A stretch of 64,000 bases of DNA from DASXHD01 sp038239005 (GTDB taxonomy: Bacteria; Myxococcota_A; Polyangia; Polyangiales; Polyangiaceae). The notes under the pieces are model-generated. The model worked only from the letters and a program-made list of their open reading frames with translations. It was not told the DNA's origin and searched no databases. A program made the position numbers and the translations under genes. Numbering within the stretch: the stretch's first letter is position 1; each line of letters starts with the position of its first letter. Positions 44,293 through 53,374 of this stretch are shown here, piece by piece. The stretch covers positions 1-64,000 of the forward strand of contig JBBSFE010000015.1 of assembly GCA_038239005.1 (NCBI GenBank), written 5' to 3'.

Positions 44293-45441
44293 GTGCAAGG
44301 CCGGAAGACACCTGTAGAGTTGCGGGTCGTGGGTAATCAGCTCCCGGCTGGCATGCGCGATCTCCTCCCGGAGGAAGCACGCGAGCGGCGCGTTCTCGCG
44401 GGCCGTGTGCTCGCGCGACTCGAGCTTTTTGGTTACGAGCTCGTGCTTCTGCCTGCGTTCGAGTTCGCCGAAGTGCTCGAGCGTGGGCTCGGTGCGCTCG
44501 ATCCGAGTGAGGTGCTCCGGTTCGTCGAGCCCGAGTCGGGTGAAGTCGCAGCGCTTCGACCAGACATGACTCCGCAAATCGCGCGCCTCATCGCAACGCG
44601 CCTGGGTGGACGCCCAGCGCCGTACCGTCTTGCCTACGAAGGAACGGTCTTGCGGCGCCGCAGCGGCCGCGCGAGAAAGCGCAGGCAGATCCCGCAAGTC
44701 GGCGTCGAGCTCGCAGGTGTTGCGGGCGTCGCGGGTGATGTCGAAGTGCTCGAAGTGATGTCGAGCGTCCTCGAAGCCGCAGGGCTCCAAGATTTCGTGA
44801 TCGATCTTGGTGATGCAGGCGTGGTGCGCGCACTCGTCTCCGATCTCGCACCCGAGAGCGTTGCTGCAATCGCAGATGCGGTCGGTCGTCGCGACGAAAC
44901 CGAGATCGCCTCACGCGTGCGTGATGCCGGAGGCGATCCATCCGTGCTCATCGAGCTCCTGCGCACGAAGAGCTTCGACGACGGCGCACGACTTCTCGCG
45001 AAGACCGCCGCGGCGCCGGCAGCCGAGCGACTCGCTGCGCTTCATCGCGCCGCACTTTCACGCGGGCTCGGCGACCGACTCACCGCGGACCTTGGCGAGA
45101 TTCGCTCGGCCGCGTACTACACCGGCATGCTCTTTCGCGCGTACGCACGCGGTTGTCCCGACGCGATCGGCTCCGGCGGGCGCTACGACGAGCTCCTCGG
45201 GCGCTTCGGCGCGCCGATGCCTGCCGTCGGCTTCGCGATCGACCTCGACGCGCTCACGCTCGCCGTTCGCGCGGCATCCGCGCTCGACAAACCTCGTGAG
45301 CGCGTGCTCGTGATCGGCAGCGACGAAAAGGCACGCGCGCTTCGAGCAGGCGGAGTTCCCGCCGTCGTGCGCGCCGACAAAGAAGGTGCGGATGACTACG
45401 CGCGCGCGTGGGGCTTCACGCGCGTGGAGAGTTCGTCATGA
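44293..45441 (+). CDS. hisZ: ATP phosphoribosyltransferase regulatory subunit HisZ
   Basis: The 382-aa product resembles class II histidyl-tRNA synthetase core: LPAGMRDLLPEEARERRVLAGR, RPDMTPQIARLIATRL, YEGTVLRRR, and RSAAYYTGMLFRAY with GSGGRYDELLGRFG, but lacks the anticodon domain. HisZ supports a short HisG in the first step of histidine synthesis; hisG is not in this window. The hisZ-purA order is common in bacteria. Start may be GTG 44293 or GTG 44329. The stop overlaps the purA ATG. Confidence 0.88.
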   Translation: MQGRKTPVELRVVGNQLPAGMRDLLPEEARERRVLAGRVLARLELFGYELVLLPAFEFAEVLERGLGALDPSEVLRFVEPESGEVAALRPDMTPQIARLIATRLGGRPAPYRLAYEGTVLRRRSGRARKRRQIPQVGVELAGVAGVAGDVEVLEVMSSVLEAAGLQDFVIDLGDAGVVRALVSDLAPESVAAIADAVGRRDETEIASRVRDAGGDPSVLIELLRTKSFDDGARLLAKTAAAPAAERLAALHRAALSRGLGDRLTADLGEIRSAAYYTGMLFRAYARGCPDAIGSGGRYDELLGRFGAPMPAVGFAIDLDALTLAVRAASALDKPRERVLVIGSDEKARALRAGGVPAVVRADKEGADDYARAWGFTRVESSS

Positions 45442-46718
45442 TGAGAGGCGTCGTCGTCGTCGGTGCGCAATGGGGTGACGAAGGCAAGGGCAAGATCGTC
45501 GACATCCTCACCGAGCACGCCGATGTCGTCGTGCGTTTCGCGGGAGGACCCAACGCCGGACACACGCTCGTCGTCGGCAACGAGAAAGTGATCGTGCGCC
45601 TCGTGCCGAGCGGCATCCTCCGCAAAGGAACGACATGCGTTCTCGCGCAAGGGATGGTCATCGACCCTGTGCGGCTATGCGACGAGATCGACGAGCTCAC
45701 CAAACGCGGACACGTTGAGGCGCAAGCCCTCCACATCTCGGATCGCGCGCACGTGATCCTCGGCTATCACCGCCTCGTCGATGGGCTTCGCGAGCAAGTG
45801 TCGGCGTCCGCGCTCGGCACGACGAAGCGCGGCATCGGTCCTTGTTACGAGGACAAAGCGGCGCGCCGCGGCATCACGATGGGTGCGTTTCGCAACATGA
45901 CGACCATGCGCGAGCTCGCTGCGCGCGCGCTCGACGCTTGGAGGCCCACCATCACCGCACTCGGTGGGACGACGCCATCGGTCGATGAAGTGATCGGCGA
46001 GCTCGAGCCACTCGCAAAGCGTTTGGTGCCGCGTTTGTGCGACGCATCTGCGCTCGTCGATGGCGCGCTGCGCGGCGGCAAGACGGTGCTCTTCGAAGGT
46101 GCCCAGGGCACGCTTCTCGACGTCGACCACGGAACGTATCCGTTCGTTACCTCGTCGAACGCGGTCGCGGGCGGCGCATGCACGGGCGTCGGTGTCGGTC
46201 CGACGCGCATCGGGCGCGTCATCGGCCTCGTGAAAGCGTATTGCACGCGCGTCGGCGCCGGCCCGTTTCCCACCGAGCTCGACGACGCCGTAGGCGAGCG
46301 TCTCCGAAAAGTCGGCGACGAGTTCGGCTCGGTGACAGGGCGACCGCGCCGCACGGGCTGGTTGGATTTGCCTGCGCTTCGCTATGCAGCGCGCATCAAC
46401 GGTCTCGATCGCATTGCCATCACGAAGCTCGACGTGCTCACGGGTCTCACGACATTGCGCGCGTGCGTCGGTTACGACACACCGGCGGGCAAGACCGACG
46501 AGCTTCCCACGAGCGATCTCGCACACGCGACGCCGATCTACCGCGACTGCGAGCCCTGGAACGACGATCTCTCGCGAGCGCAAAAGATGGAGGACCTCCC
46601 GAGCTCCGCACGCGACTACGTCCGGATGATCGAAGAGGCCGCCGGCTGCGAAGCCATGATCGTCAGCGTCGGCTCGCGCCGCAACGAGACGATCATCCGC
46701 AGCAAAGTCTTCGAGTGA
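45438..46718 (+). CDS. purA: Adenylosuccinate synthase
   Basis: The 426-aa product has the PurA signatures: QWGDEGKGKIVD (GTP loop, catalytic Asp), the GGPNAGHT segment with catalytic His, GIGPCYEDKAARRGI, and QGTLLDVDHGTYPFVTSSN. It joins IMP and aspartate to form adenylosuccinate with GTP, the first step from IMP to AMP. ATGATG gives two possible starts, the first overlapping the hisZ stop. Length is normal. Confidence 0.96.
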   Translation: MMRGVVVVGAQWGDEGKGKIVDILTEHADVVVRFAGGPNAGHTLVVGNEKVIVRLVPSGILRKGTTCVLAQGMVIDPVRLCDEIDELTKRGHVEAQALHISDRAHVILGYHRLVDGLREQVSASALGTTKRGIGPCYEDKAARRGITMGAFRNMTTMRELAARALDAWRPTITALGGTTPSVDEVIGELEPLAKRLVPRLCDASALVDGALRGGKTVLFEGAQGTLLDVDHGTYPFVTSSNAVAGGACTGVGVGPTRIGRVIGLVKAYCTRVGAGPFPTELDDAVGERLRKVGDEFGSVTGRPRRTGWLDLPALRYAARINGLDRIAITKLDVLTGLTTLRACVGYDTPAGKTDELPTSDLAHATPIYRDCEPWNDDLSRAQKMEDLPSSARDYVRMIEEAAGCEAMIVSVGSRRNETIIRSKVFE

Positions 46719-47449
46719 CGGCACGCCTCGTCACGATTCGCTTCTCGCACTATTGCGAGAAGGCGCGCTGGGCTCTCGAACGCGCACACATCGCCTTCGT
46801 CGAAGAGGCGCACGTGCCCATGCTCTCGTGGCTCGGCACACTCGGCGCGCGCGGGTCACGCACGGCGCCCGTGTTCGTTGTCGGGAGCCGGGTGCTTCCC
46901 GAATCGACCGACGTGCTGCGCTACGCCGACGAGCACGGTGACGCGGAGCCGCTCTTCACGGGCGACGCCGAGGTCGAGCGTCTCGAAGAGCGCTTCGATC
47001 ACGTGCTTGGTCCGACGGTCCGGCGCGTGATCTATTTCGACGTGCTCCAGTTGCCACGCGCAACGGTCGCGAAGCTGCTCGGCACGGGTACACCCGCGTG
47101 GGAGCGCGTCATCGCGCGCATCGCGACGCCCGTGTTCACGACCGGGATTCGTCGCGGCCTTGGAGTCGTTCCCGAGAAAGTCGCGCGCTCACGCGAAGCG
47201 ATCGACACGATTTTCTCGGAGGTCGAAGAGTTGCTACGCGACGGTCGCCGCTTTCTCACAGGCGATCGCTTCACCGCAGCTGATCTCACGTTTGCATCGC
47301 TGGCGGCCCCGCTGATCTACCCCGACCGTTACGCGGCCTACGCGCTTCCGCGCTCGGATCTCTCGGAGGCGCTCCATGATTTGAGCGTGAACTACGGCGA
47401 GCGCCCAGCCGGGCAATTCGTCATGCGGATGTATGCCGAGGAGCGTTGA
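46715..47449 (+). CDS. Glutathione S-transferase-like protein
   Basis: The 244-aa product begins at a GTG overlapping the purA stop. FSHYCEKARWALERA is the thioredoxin-fold opening with the SHYCEK motif of many GST-like proteins, and VLPESTDVLRYADE supplies the Glu-Ser glutathione contact. The C-terminal half is all-helical with RFTAADLTFASLAAP. The substrate is unknown. It closes the hisZ-purA transcription unit, after which a decayed gap begins. Confidence 0.82.
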   Translation: MTARLVTIRFSHYCEKARWALERAHIAFVEEAHVPMLSWLGTLGARGSRTAPVFVVGSRVLPESTDVLRYADEHGDAEPLFTGDAEVERLEERFDHVLGPTVRRVIYFDVLQLPRATVAKLLGTGTPAWERVIARIATPVFTTGIRRGLGVVPEKVARSREAIDTIFSEVEELLRDGRRFLTGDRFTAADLTFASLAAPLIYPDRYAAYALPRSDLSEALHDLSVNYGERPAGQFVMRMYAEER

Positions 47450-48313
47450 TCACCGCGCATCCGTTCCTCCATCGTGTTAGCGGGACGATCTGCTGGCGAC
47501 GCTTCATTCTAGCGGCACAGCGAAGGCTTGCGGCGGTAAAGGGTCGACGACCCCTCGCGCAAGAACTACTGCAACCAACTTGCGGAGACGTGACCTGAAC
47601 TGCGCGAACGCGACGTGCGCAACGTTGTCGTCAGCCAGCGCAAGCTGGTGCCTCGAGGCATTCAAAGCCGAGACGTGCGCCAGCTTCAAGCCGGAGTTCA
47701 TTCGCAGTTCACGAGCGGGCAATCGGGTAAGTGCGTCGGGCCAATCCTGATGCTCGGCGACCCGGAGGTCAGCAACTGACGACGTCGACGACGCAGTCTG
47801 GTCGGTATGACATTCGTCGATCCAGCCGCAAATAACTACACGGCGACGAGCTGCTCGTTCACCTATCCGAGCAGCGGCGGAATTTACGAGAACTGCCTCT
47901 CGCAGTGACACCTGGGCGTTCGTCGAGATGGACGAGGCCGCGGCGTCGCCAGCCAGTGGCGCCCAGCCAGGTTCGTGAAGCGAACACCGGGCACGGCTCG
48001 GCCGATGGCACGACGCGCTTGGCGAAACCGGCAAACCAAGGCGCTGAAGAGAACGCGTCGACTCCCGAGGCGATGCGCGCGCCGTGTTTTCTTGCGTTCA
48101 TCAAAACGTAGACGATCGCGTTTAGCGCGGTCAGCCCTCGGAGGTTTTGTCGGCGCGCGCGCCATCCATGCAGCCGTTTGCGAAGTACACTCAATCGCGT
48201 GGCGCCGTACGGCTCTGCGGAGCGATTTGACGAACGGAGGAGAGAGACTCGACCTCGCAGGCGACGAGCGCTTTGATGCGGTCGGCGTATTTGTCGCATG
48301 CTACATTTTAGGC
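47450..48313. other. 864-bp gap with no intact gene
   Basis: The left 450 bases have open frames on both strands, but they lack the third-position GC pattern of the neighbours and no recognisable domain. The right part holds a decayed transposase end (47907-48170). I see no RNA gene or clear hairpin. It looks like a place where mobile DNA has inserted and rotted. Confidence 0.5.
47907..48170 (-). pseudogene. C-terminal remnant of a RAYT/Y1-type transposase
   Basis: In one minus frame, residues LNAIVYVLMNARKHGAR, FSSAPWFAGF, SRTWLGATGW and RRRGLVHLDERPG match the usual C-terminal end of myxobacterial REP-type tyrosine transposases (compare AVRYVAENARKH and ARTWLLRRG in the intact copy at 18.1-18.7 kb). 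Just upstream the match continues in another frame (ARAPTKPPRADRA), so a frameshift lies near 48130. The HUH motif and everything before it are missing. It is not expressed as a working enzyme. Confidence 0.6.
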
Positions 48314-49231
48314 GTGATACCGGCGCTCCTCTTCTTGGCTCAGCTGTCTCTTACCGCCGCTGCGCGCCCGCCGGAGTGCGGCGTGGATGGGTCGCTGCGT
48401 GGCACCAACATTTGGGAGCGCGCCAAACACCCGGAGCTCCGCCACTACTGCGATTTGCTCGCGACGGGCACGAGCAAGCTCCTGTCGCCATCGACGGCAG
48501 CCGACGCACTTCGCGAGGCGGACGAAGCCGAGCAAGTGATGGCGGGCCACGCGGGGCCGTCGACGCTCAAAGGTCGCGCACTCGCGAGGCTCGGGCGATA
48601 CACGGAAGCGTACGCGTCGTTCACCGAGGCCAAGCGGCGCGATCCGCATGCGCTCGATGATCCTGCTGCGCTTCGTGAGTTCGCGCGCTCGTGTGCGCGC
48701 AGTGGTCACGCGCCCGAAGCGCTCGCAGCGTTTCGCGCGCTCTTGCCGCGCGCCGACGGGCTTGCCTCGTTCGATCGCGCACCCGCTTACGTCGAAGCGG
48801 CGTTTCAGGCGATGAACGCAAGCGCCAGTTACGTCGACGACGCCATCGCGATGCTTCGGCAAGCGCGACGTGAAGCGGCCGATGCACTTCAACCCGTCGC
48901 AACGCTCGCGCTTGCGCTCGCGCTCGACCGCGCCGGCTCACGCGAAGAAGCGCGCGCCGTGCTCGATGATCGCGCGCGGGCCGCTGCACGCAACGTCGCG
49001 CGCGATGCGAACGTGACGGCGCTTCTCGGACCGCTCGCGTTCGAAGCCGAAGCCATGGCCGCGATGGGTCTCGAAACGACTGACGCCGCAGCCTCGCAGG
49101 CCGCATGGCATCGGTTCGCAGAAGCCACGGGCGCGAGCGGCACGTGGCTCCAGCACGGAACGTCACACTTCACGCTCTCCGCGAGGCTCACCGCAACGAC
49201 GCGCCCGGCCGCGCGAGGTGGTGTTCGGTGA
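48314..49231 (+). CDS. Exported TPR-like protein, paralog A
   Basis: From a GTG at 48314 the product is 305 aa with a signal peptide (VIPALLFLAQLSLTAAA). The mature start NIWERAKHPELRHYC resembles TIWDLAKNPDAYKQY in the next gene, so the two are old tandem paralogs. The rest is a helical repeat chain (GRALARLGRYTEAYASFTEA and similar), TPR-like, for protein binding in the periplasm. The longer frame upstream crosses the decayed gap and is not used. The stop overlaps the next GTG by four bases. Confidence 0.7.
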   Translation: MIPALLFLAQLSLTAAARPPECGVDGSLRGTNIWERAKHPELRHYCDLLATGTSKLLSPSTAADALREADEAEQVMAGHAGPSTLKGRALARLGRYTEAYASFTEAKRRDPHALDDPAALREFARSCARSGHAPEALAAFRALLPRADGLASFDRAPAYVEAAFQAMNASASYVDDAIAMLRQARREAADALQPVATLALALALDRAGSREEARAVLDDRARAAARNVARDANVTALLGPLAFEAEAMAAMGLETTDAAASQAAWHRFAEATGASGTWLQHGTSHFTLSARLTATTRPAARGGVR

Positions 49232-50283
49232 AGCACGCGCGGGTCGCCATCGCGATCGCGCTCGCAGCGGGCACGGCCCATGCGGATACGCCACCGACGA
49301 TTTGGGATCTCGCGAAGAACCCTGACGCGTACAAGCAGTACGAACATCACGTTCTCATCGAGCGCGACATCGACATCGTGAGCGAGCTCCAAGAAGACAC
49401 CCAAGAAGTGGGCACGCTGCAGTCGCTCATGTCGCTCGATCACGCGCGCACGGTGATCGAGGGCATCATCGAGCCAAAGACTCCTCTTCTTCGTTTCGAC
49501 GAAGCATGGGTCCTCACCAAACGCGGCCTCTGGGCCCAAGCGTTGCCGATTCTCGAAGGCCTCACGCACGACGTCGGCACGAGTACTTTCTCTCAGGAGG
49601 TCTGGGAGAAGCTCGCCGAGGCCTATGTTCACGTCGAGCGCACCAACGACGAAATTCGCGCCTACGACGAAGTGCTCGCGCGCTCGATGAGCGACGTCGA
49701 TCAAGTGACTCCGCTCCTCAATCAAGGCGAAGCGTACTTGCGCGCGGGCGACGCGAACGCGGCCGTCGCGCAGTTTCGTCAAGTGCTTCACCTCACGGCG
49801 ACGATTCCGAATTTGAACTCCGTCGAGATGCTCGCCGAATGGGATATCGCGCTCGCGCTCGATCGCTCGGGAGACCCGCGGGCCGCGCGAGAAGCCGCAC
49901 GCGCGGCAACGCGCTTGGATCAACGTTGCGTCGGGATCGTCGGTCACGATGTCTTGGTTTTGTCCGGCCCCGACTGTGCACGTGTGCAGATGTTCATCGT
50001 TCCGCCCGGCCTCTTCCCAATCGCGAAAGAGAACAAGAGCGTCTATTTCGTTCCTGATTACGAGCGCGATTGGTATCTCGCGCTCGGTTACGAAGCGCTC
50101 GCCGTCGAAGGCGGCGGCTCACAACCCACGAAGCCATATTGGCGCGATGCCGAAGCACACATGATGAGCTACGTCGTCGGCGCAACCCAAGCGACCAACG
50201 ACAAATGGCTCGACCTCGGCCGCCAGCGCCTCGACGAGCTTCGCAAACGCCGCGCCGCTTCCGAAGCGAAGCCGCCGCGCTAG
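49228..50283 (+). CDS. Exported TPR-like protein, paralog B
   Basis: The 351-aa product has a clear signal peptide (VAIAIALAAGTAHA) and TPR helices such as AEAYVHVERTNDEIRAYDEVLARS and GEAYLRAGDANAAVAQFRQVL. The C-terminal third adds a non-repeat region with FVPDYERDWYLALGYEAL. It is coupled to paralog A by a GTGA overlap. Its TAG and the TAG of the convergent gene share the palindrome CTAG. A scaffold or complex-assembly role is likely; the partner is unknown. Confidence 0.7.
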   Translation: MKHARVAIAIALAAGTAHADTPPTIWDLAKNPDAYKQYEHHVLIERDIDIVSELQEDTQEVGTLQSLMSLDHARTVIEGIIEPKTPLLRFDEAWVLTKRGLWAQALPILEGLTHDVGTSTFSQEVWEKLAEAYVHVERTNDEIRAYDEVLARSMSDVDQVTPLLNQGEAYLRAGDANAAVAQFRQVLHLTATIPNLNSVEMLAEWDIALALDRSGDPRAAREAARAATRLDQRCVGIVGHDVLVLSGPDCARVQMFIVPPGLFPIAKENKSVYFVPDYERDWYLALGYEALAVEGGGSQPTKPYWRDAEAHMMSYVVGATQATNDKWLDLGRQRLDELRKRRAASEAKPPR

Positions 50284-52223
50284 CTCTGGTTTCGCTGCGC
50301 GTACTCTTCGGAACGCTGCTGCGCGGCGAGTCGCGTTTGCGTTTCTAGAATCATTTGCTGGAGCGCTTGCGCTGGAAGATTCAGCGATGCGCACATGCGC
50401 TCGAGCGTCTCTTGCTCTTGTGTGTCGATGGTTCCGTCGATGAGGGCGGCGCTTACGAGGCCCGAGAGAAACCACTCCGGCGATGCGACCGGGCCGCCGC
50501 CTTGCGCAACGAGCTGACCCGCGAGCGCGCGGCCGACGATCTCTTCCGGAATTCCCCAGCGCTTGCCGCACTCGACGATGAGCTTCTTCTCTTCGCGCTT
50601 GAGACCGCCCGACACCATCATGTGCGCCATCTGCGAAAAGAGAACCATGCGCTCGCGCGGATCGCGCACATCGGGAACGAGGAAGCCGACCGACTGCGAC
50701 GCGCCCACCGGATGACGCGGCTGCGCCGAGCCCGGCGCACCGACCGCATCGAGCGCCCAGACTTGGCCCGTGGCGACGACGTCGCAGTGGCAGTGACTGC
50801 ACTTCGGATCATCTGTCTCGACGAGCGGGCCGCCACAGCTCGGGCACACGACTTGGGTCATCGAGAGCTTGGTGCTCGTTCCGCTCTTGCGTGCGAGGCG
50901 CAATGTGGATTGGCGCGGGAACGGCTCTGCGCCTGGAGCGAAGCGCGCTGACCAGAACACGTTTACGTAGACGAGATCGTCTTTCTCGCCTTGTGCGACG
51001 TCGCACAAAACGACGTCTGCGCCGCCGACGGCGATGTCGCGACCGCCTTGAGCGATGTTGGCGCCGTCACCGCCGCGTGCGATGAGCTCGTTCGTCGAGG
51101 CCTTGCGAAGCGGCGCGGCGGTTTGTTTGCGGCCCGACTCGATCCATTTCCAGAAGAGGTAGCTAGCGCGATCTTCGATGGTCTCGCGCGTGACGCCGAG
51201 ATCGACCTCACGCAAGCCATCGAGGCCGGGCACTTCGTTGGCGGAGTTCGGGTGCCACTCGGAGAGCTGCGTGATCTCCGTGAGGACCCAATCGTGCTCG
51301 CCGGAGCACACCGTCGCTTTGCAGTACTTACACGAGATGACTTCGCCGCCGCCGAGATCGAACGGCGCGCCACACGACGGGCACGCCTTGCCGACGTTTT
51401 CCGCGCCCTGCTTGGTGACGGCGCCTTGGCGACGAACGAGCGACCAGATTTCCGTGTACGGCGTGACGGGCGTCTGCGAGAGGGCAGCTTGGATTTGCTG
51501 CGGTGTCGACTGCATCGGCACGGTGGCGTCGCGGGCTTGCGCGGTGAAACGCACGTGAACGATGTCGAGCGGCGGCGACGCTTGCACCGCTTCGATGGTG
51601 ACGAACATGACTTGGGTGTCGCCCATGACGTTGCGAACGCCCTCGGTCTTCATCAGCTCTAGCTGCACTTGGAAACGCGAGAAGCACCCATCGGACATGA
51701 ATGCGCGCGACATGCGCATGTCGCCGCCCATCCAGCCTTCGCGAAGGATGTCGCTCATGCGCCGAACGCGGTCGACAATGCTCGCTTCGGTGATGTTCGG
51801 ATCGCGCGCTTGAATCGCTTCGAGCGAAACCGATCGGCGACTGCGCGCTTCTTGATCGTATTGCGCATCGAGCACGGCCGAGCGGACATTGCCCGATCTG
51901 CGATTGGCGGCAGTGACCGCGACGATCACGATCAAGATGATGCCGCCAACGACGAAGAGGCCGCACAAGAAACCAATCGGGCTCGACGAGCCACCACCGG
52001 ACGAATACGTCGTGCCGCCGCCCGTGGAGTACGTCGTGCCGCCGCCACCGCCACCGGTGCTGTGATAGCTCGAACCGCCGCCGCCGCTTCCGGTGGATGT
52101 GCGTCCACCCCCGCCACCCGACGAACCGCCGCTGCGAAAGCTCTGGCCGCCGCCGGGCCGCGCGAACGCGAGCGCAGTGACGAAAAACAAGAGCGCGCCG
52201 AATACGAAAATCCGCCGAATCAT
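50280..52223 (-). CDS. Membrane protein with Tim44-like, two zinc-ribbon and TerB-like domains
   Basis: The 647-aa product has a signal-like first helix (IFVFGALLFFVTALAFA), a Gly/Ser/Thr-rich stretch (25-80) and a second helix (IGFLCGLFVVGGIILIVIV). Next comes a Tim44/MRPL45-like domain (about 130-270), CPSCG..CKYC ribbon at 279, another alpha/beta region, CPSCGGP..CSHCHC ribbon at 457, and a TerB-like helical region (GGLKREEKKLIVECGKRWGI, then ALIDGTIDTQEQETLERM) at the C-terminus. The ATG overlaps the stop of the upstream kinase gene (ATGA), so the two form a unit. I know of no described system with this set. Confidence 0.72.
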   Translation of the reverse strand: MIRRIFVFGALLFFVTALAFARPGGGQSFRSGGSSGGGGGRTSTGSGGGGSSYHSTGGGGGGTTYSTGGGTTYSSGGGSSSPIGFLCGLFVVGGIILIVIVAVTAANRRSGNVRSAVLDAQYDQEARSRRSVSLEAIQARDPNITEASIVDRVRRMSDILREGWMGGDMRMSRAFMSDGCFSRFQVQLELMKTEGVRNVMGDTQVMFVTIEAVQASPPLDIVHVRFTAQARDATVPMQSTPQQIQAALSQTPVTPYTEIWSLVRRQGAVTKQGAENVGKACPSCGAPFDLGGGEVISCKYCKATVCSGEHDWVLTEITQLSEWHPNSANEVPGLDGLREVDLGVTRETIEDRASYLFWKWIESGRKQTAAPLRKASTNELIARGGDGANIAQGGRDIAVGGADVVLCDVAQGEKDDLVYVNVFWSARFAPGAEPFPRQSTLRLARKSGTSTKLSMTQVVCPSCGGPLVETDDPKCSHCHCDVVATGQVWALDAVGAPGSAQPRHPVGASQSVGFLVPDVRDPRERMVLFSQMAHMMVSGGLKREEKKLIVECGKRWGIPEEIVGRALAGQLVAQGGGPVASPEWFLSGLVSAALIDGTIDTQEQETLERMCASLNLPAQALQQMILETQTRLAAQQRSEEYAQRNQS

Positions 52224-53338
52224 TTGACCGGAAAGAGCTCGCGGTTTTGCCACGTGGGGAGCTGCCTCAAGTCAGCCCAGACTTCTTTCGCGGACGTGTA
52301 GCGATAGGTGTCGCGGCGCCGGAGCATCTTCGCGATGAGAGCCCCGAGCGGTGTTCCGATTTGCTCGGCGCGCCGGCGCGGAATGCCTTCACCCACGATG
52401 CGCACGAGCTCTTGATACGGCACGCCTTGCTGAACGGCGGGCTCGCCCATGAGCATCCAGAACATCAAAAGGCCGACTTGATAGAGATCGCTCTGCTTGC
52501 TCGTGTATCCACTCGCGACGACCTCGGGTGCCATGATCTTGTGATGCACCACGTTGGGCCGCACCGCGGGCGCGCCGCGAAGCTCGTGGCTGATTCCGAA
52601 ATCGCTGATTTTCACCGTGGGCCGGTCGACACCGTGAACCACGAGCACGTTTCCCGGATGGAGATCGTCGTGGACGATGTCGTTGTCGTGGAGAAACTGC
52701 ACGGCGGCGAGGAGCTGACGCGCAAGCTCGATGACGAGCCCTTCTTGCATCGGCGTGCCGACCATGTCGTTGAGCGAGTGCTCGCACTTCTCGAGCGCCA
52801 TGTAGAAGAGGTGGTCTTGCTCGAAGGCGTCGTGCATGTAGACGACGTTCGGGTGGCGCAGCGACATGAGCCGCTGACTCTCTTTCGCCCACTCCGAATG
52901 CACCTCTTGATAGGGGCGGTTCGCGGGGCGAATCATCTTCACCGCGTAGACTTGGTCGAATGGGCCAAGGCACCCGTAGACCGCGCCGAACTCGCCCGTG
53001 CCGAGGATGCGTCGCACTTCGTATTCGCCGCGCTTCGAGATGAGGCGCGTGCCGACTTGCGGCAAACGCACGACGAGCCTCTGCGCGGGCTGCGCGTTCA
53101 CGCCGGACGTTGCGTTGGGCGGCAAGGCGGGCTGCGAAACCGGCGGCGGCGGAACTTGCGGTGACGAGTTGGGCGACGGAAACGCGCCACTCGAGGTCGC
53201 ATTCGGCGGAAGCGGCGACGCCACGGGCGTTCCCATCGGAGGCGTGTGAGCCTCGCGAAGAGCGTGGCTGGGCGTCGCTGCGGGCAAGTTGCCCGAAGAC
53301 GGTCCAGAGGTCGGGGGCGGGGGAGGTCGAGCCGTCAC
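52220..53338 (-). CDS. Ser/Thr protein kinase with altered catalytic loop (HDD)
   Basis: From a GTG at 53338 the product is 372 aa. The first 90 residues are Pro/Ser-rich and disordered. The kinase domain follows: GTGEFGAVYG near 108, Lys in YAVKMIRP near 131, VHDDLHPGNVLV near 221 (the usual HRD is HDD, the catalytic Asp kept), DFG near 245 and APEVVASG. The Arg lost from HRD usually binds the activation-loop phosphate, so activity may not need loop phosphorylation. No membrane helix. It is coupled to the Tim44/TerB-like membrane protein. A GTG at 53401 is a longer but less likely start. Confidence 0.82.
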   Translation of the reverse strand: MTARPPPPPTSGPSSGNLPAATPSHALREAHTPPMGTPVASPLPPNATSSGAFPSPNSSPQVPPPPVSQPALPPNATSGVNAQPAQRLVVRLPQVGTRLISKRGEYEVRRILGTGEFGAVYGCLGPFDQVYAVKMIRPANRPYQEVHSEWAKESQRLMSLRHPNVVYMHDAFEQDHLFYMALEKCEHSLNDMVGTPMQEGLVIELARQLLAAVQFLHDNDIVHDDLHPGNVLVVHGVDRPTVKISDFGISHELRGAPAVRPNVVHHKIMAPEVVASGYTSKQSDLYQVGLLMFWMLMGEPAVQQGVPYQELVRIVGEGIPRRRAEQIGTPLGALIAKMLRRRDTYRYTSAKEVWADLRQLPTWQNRELFPVK

Positions 53339-53374
53339 CGATTGGCGAAGATAACCTATAGTGGCGCGCACGGC

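Noticed and set aside
47504..48034. 176-aa minus-strand open frame
   Set aside because: It lacks the codon pattern of neighbours and any domain, and it overlaps the transposase remnant in another frame.
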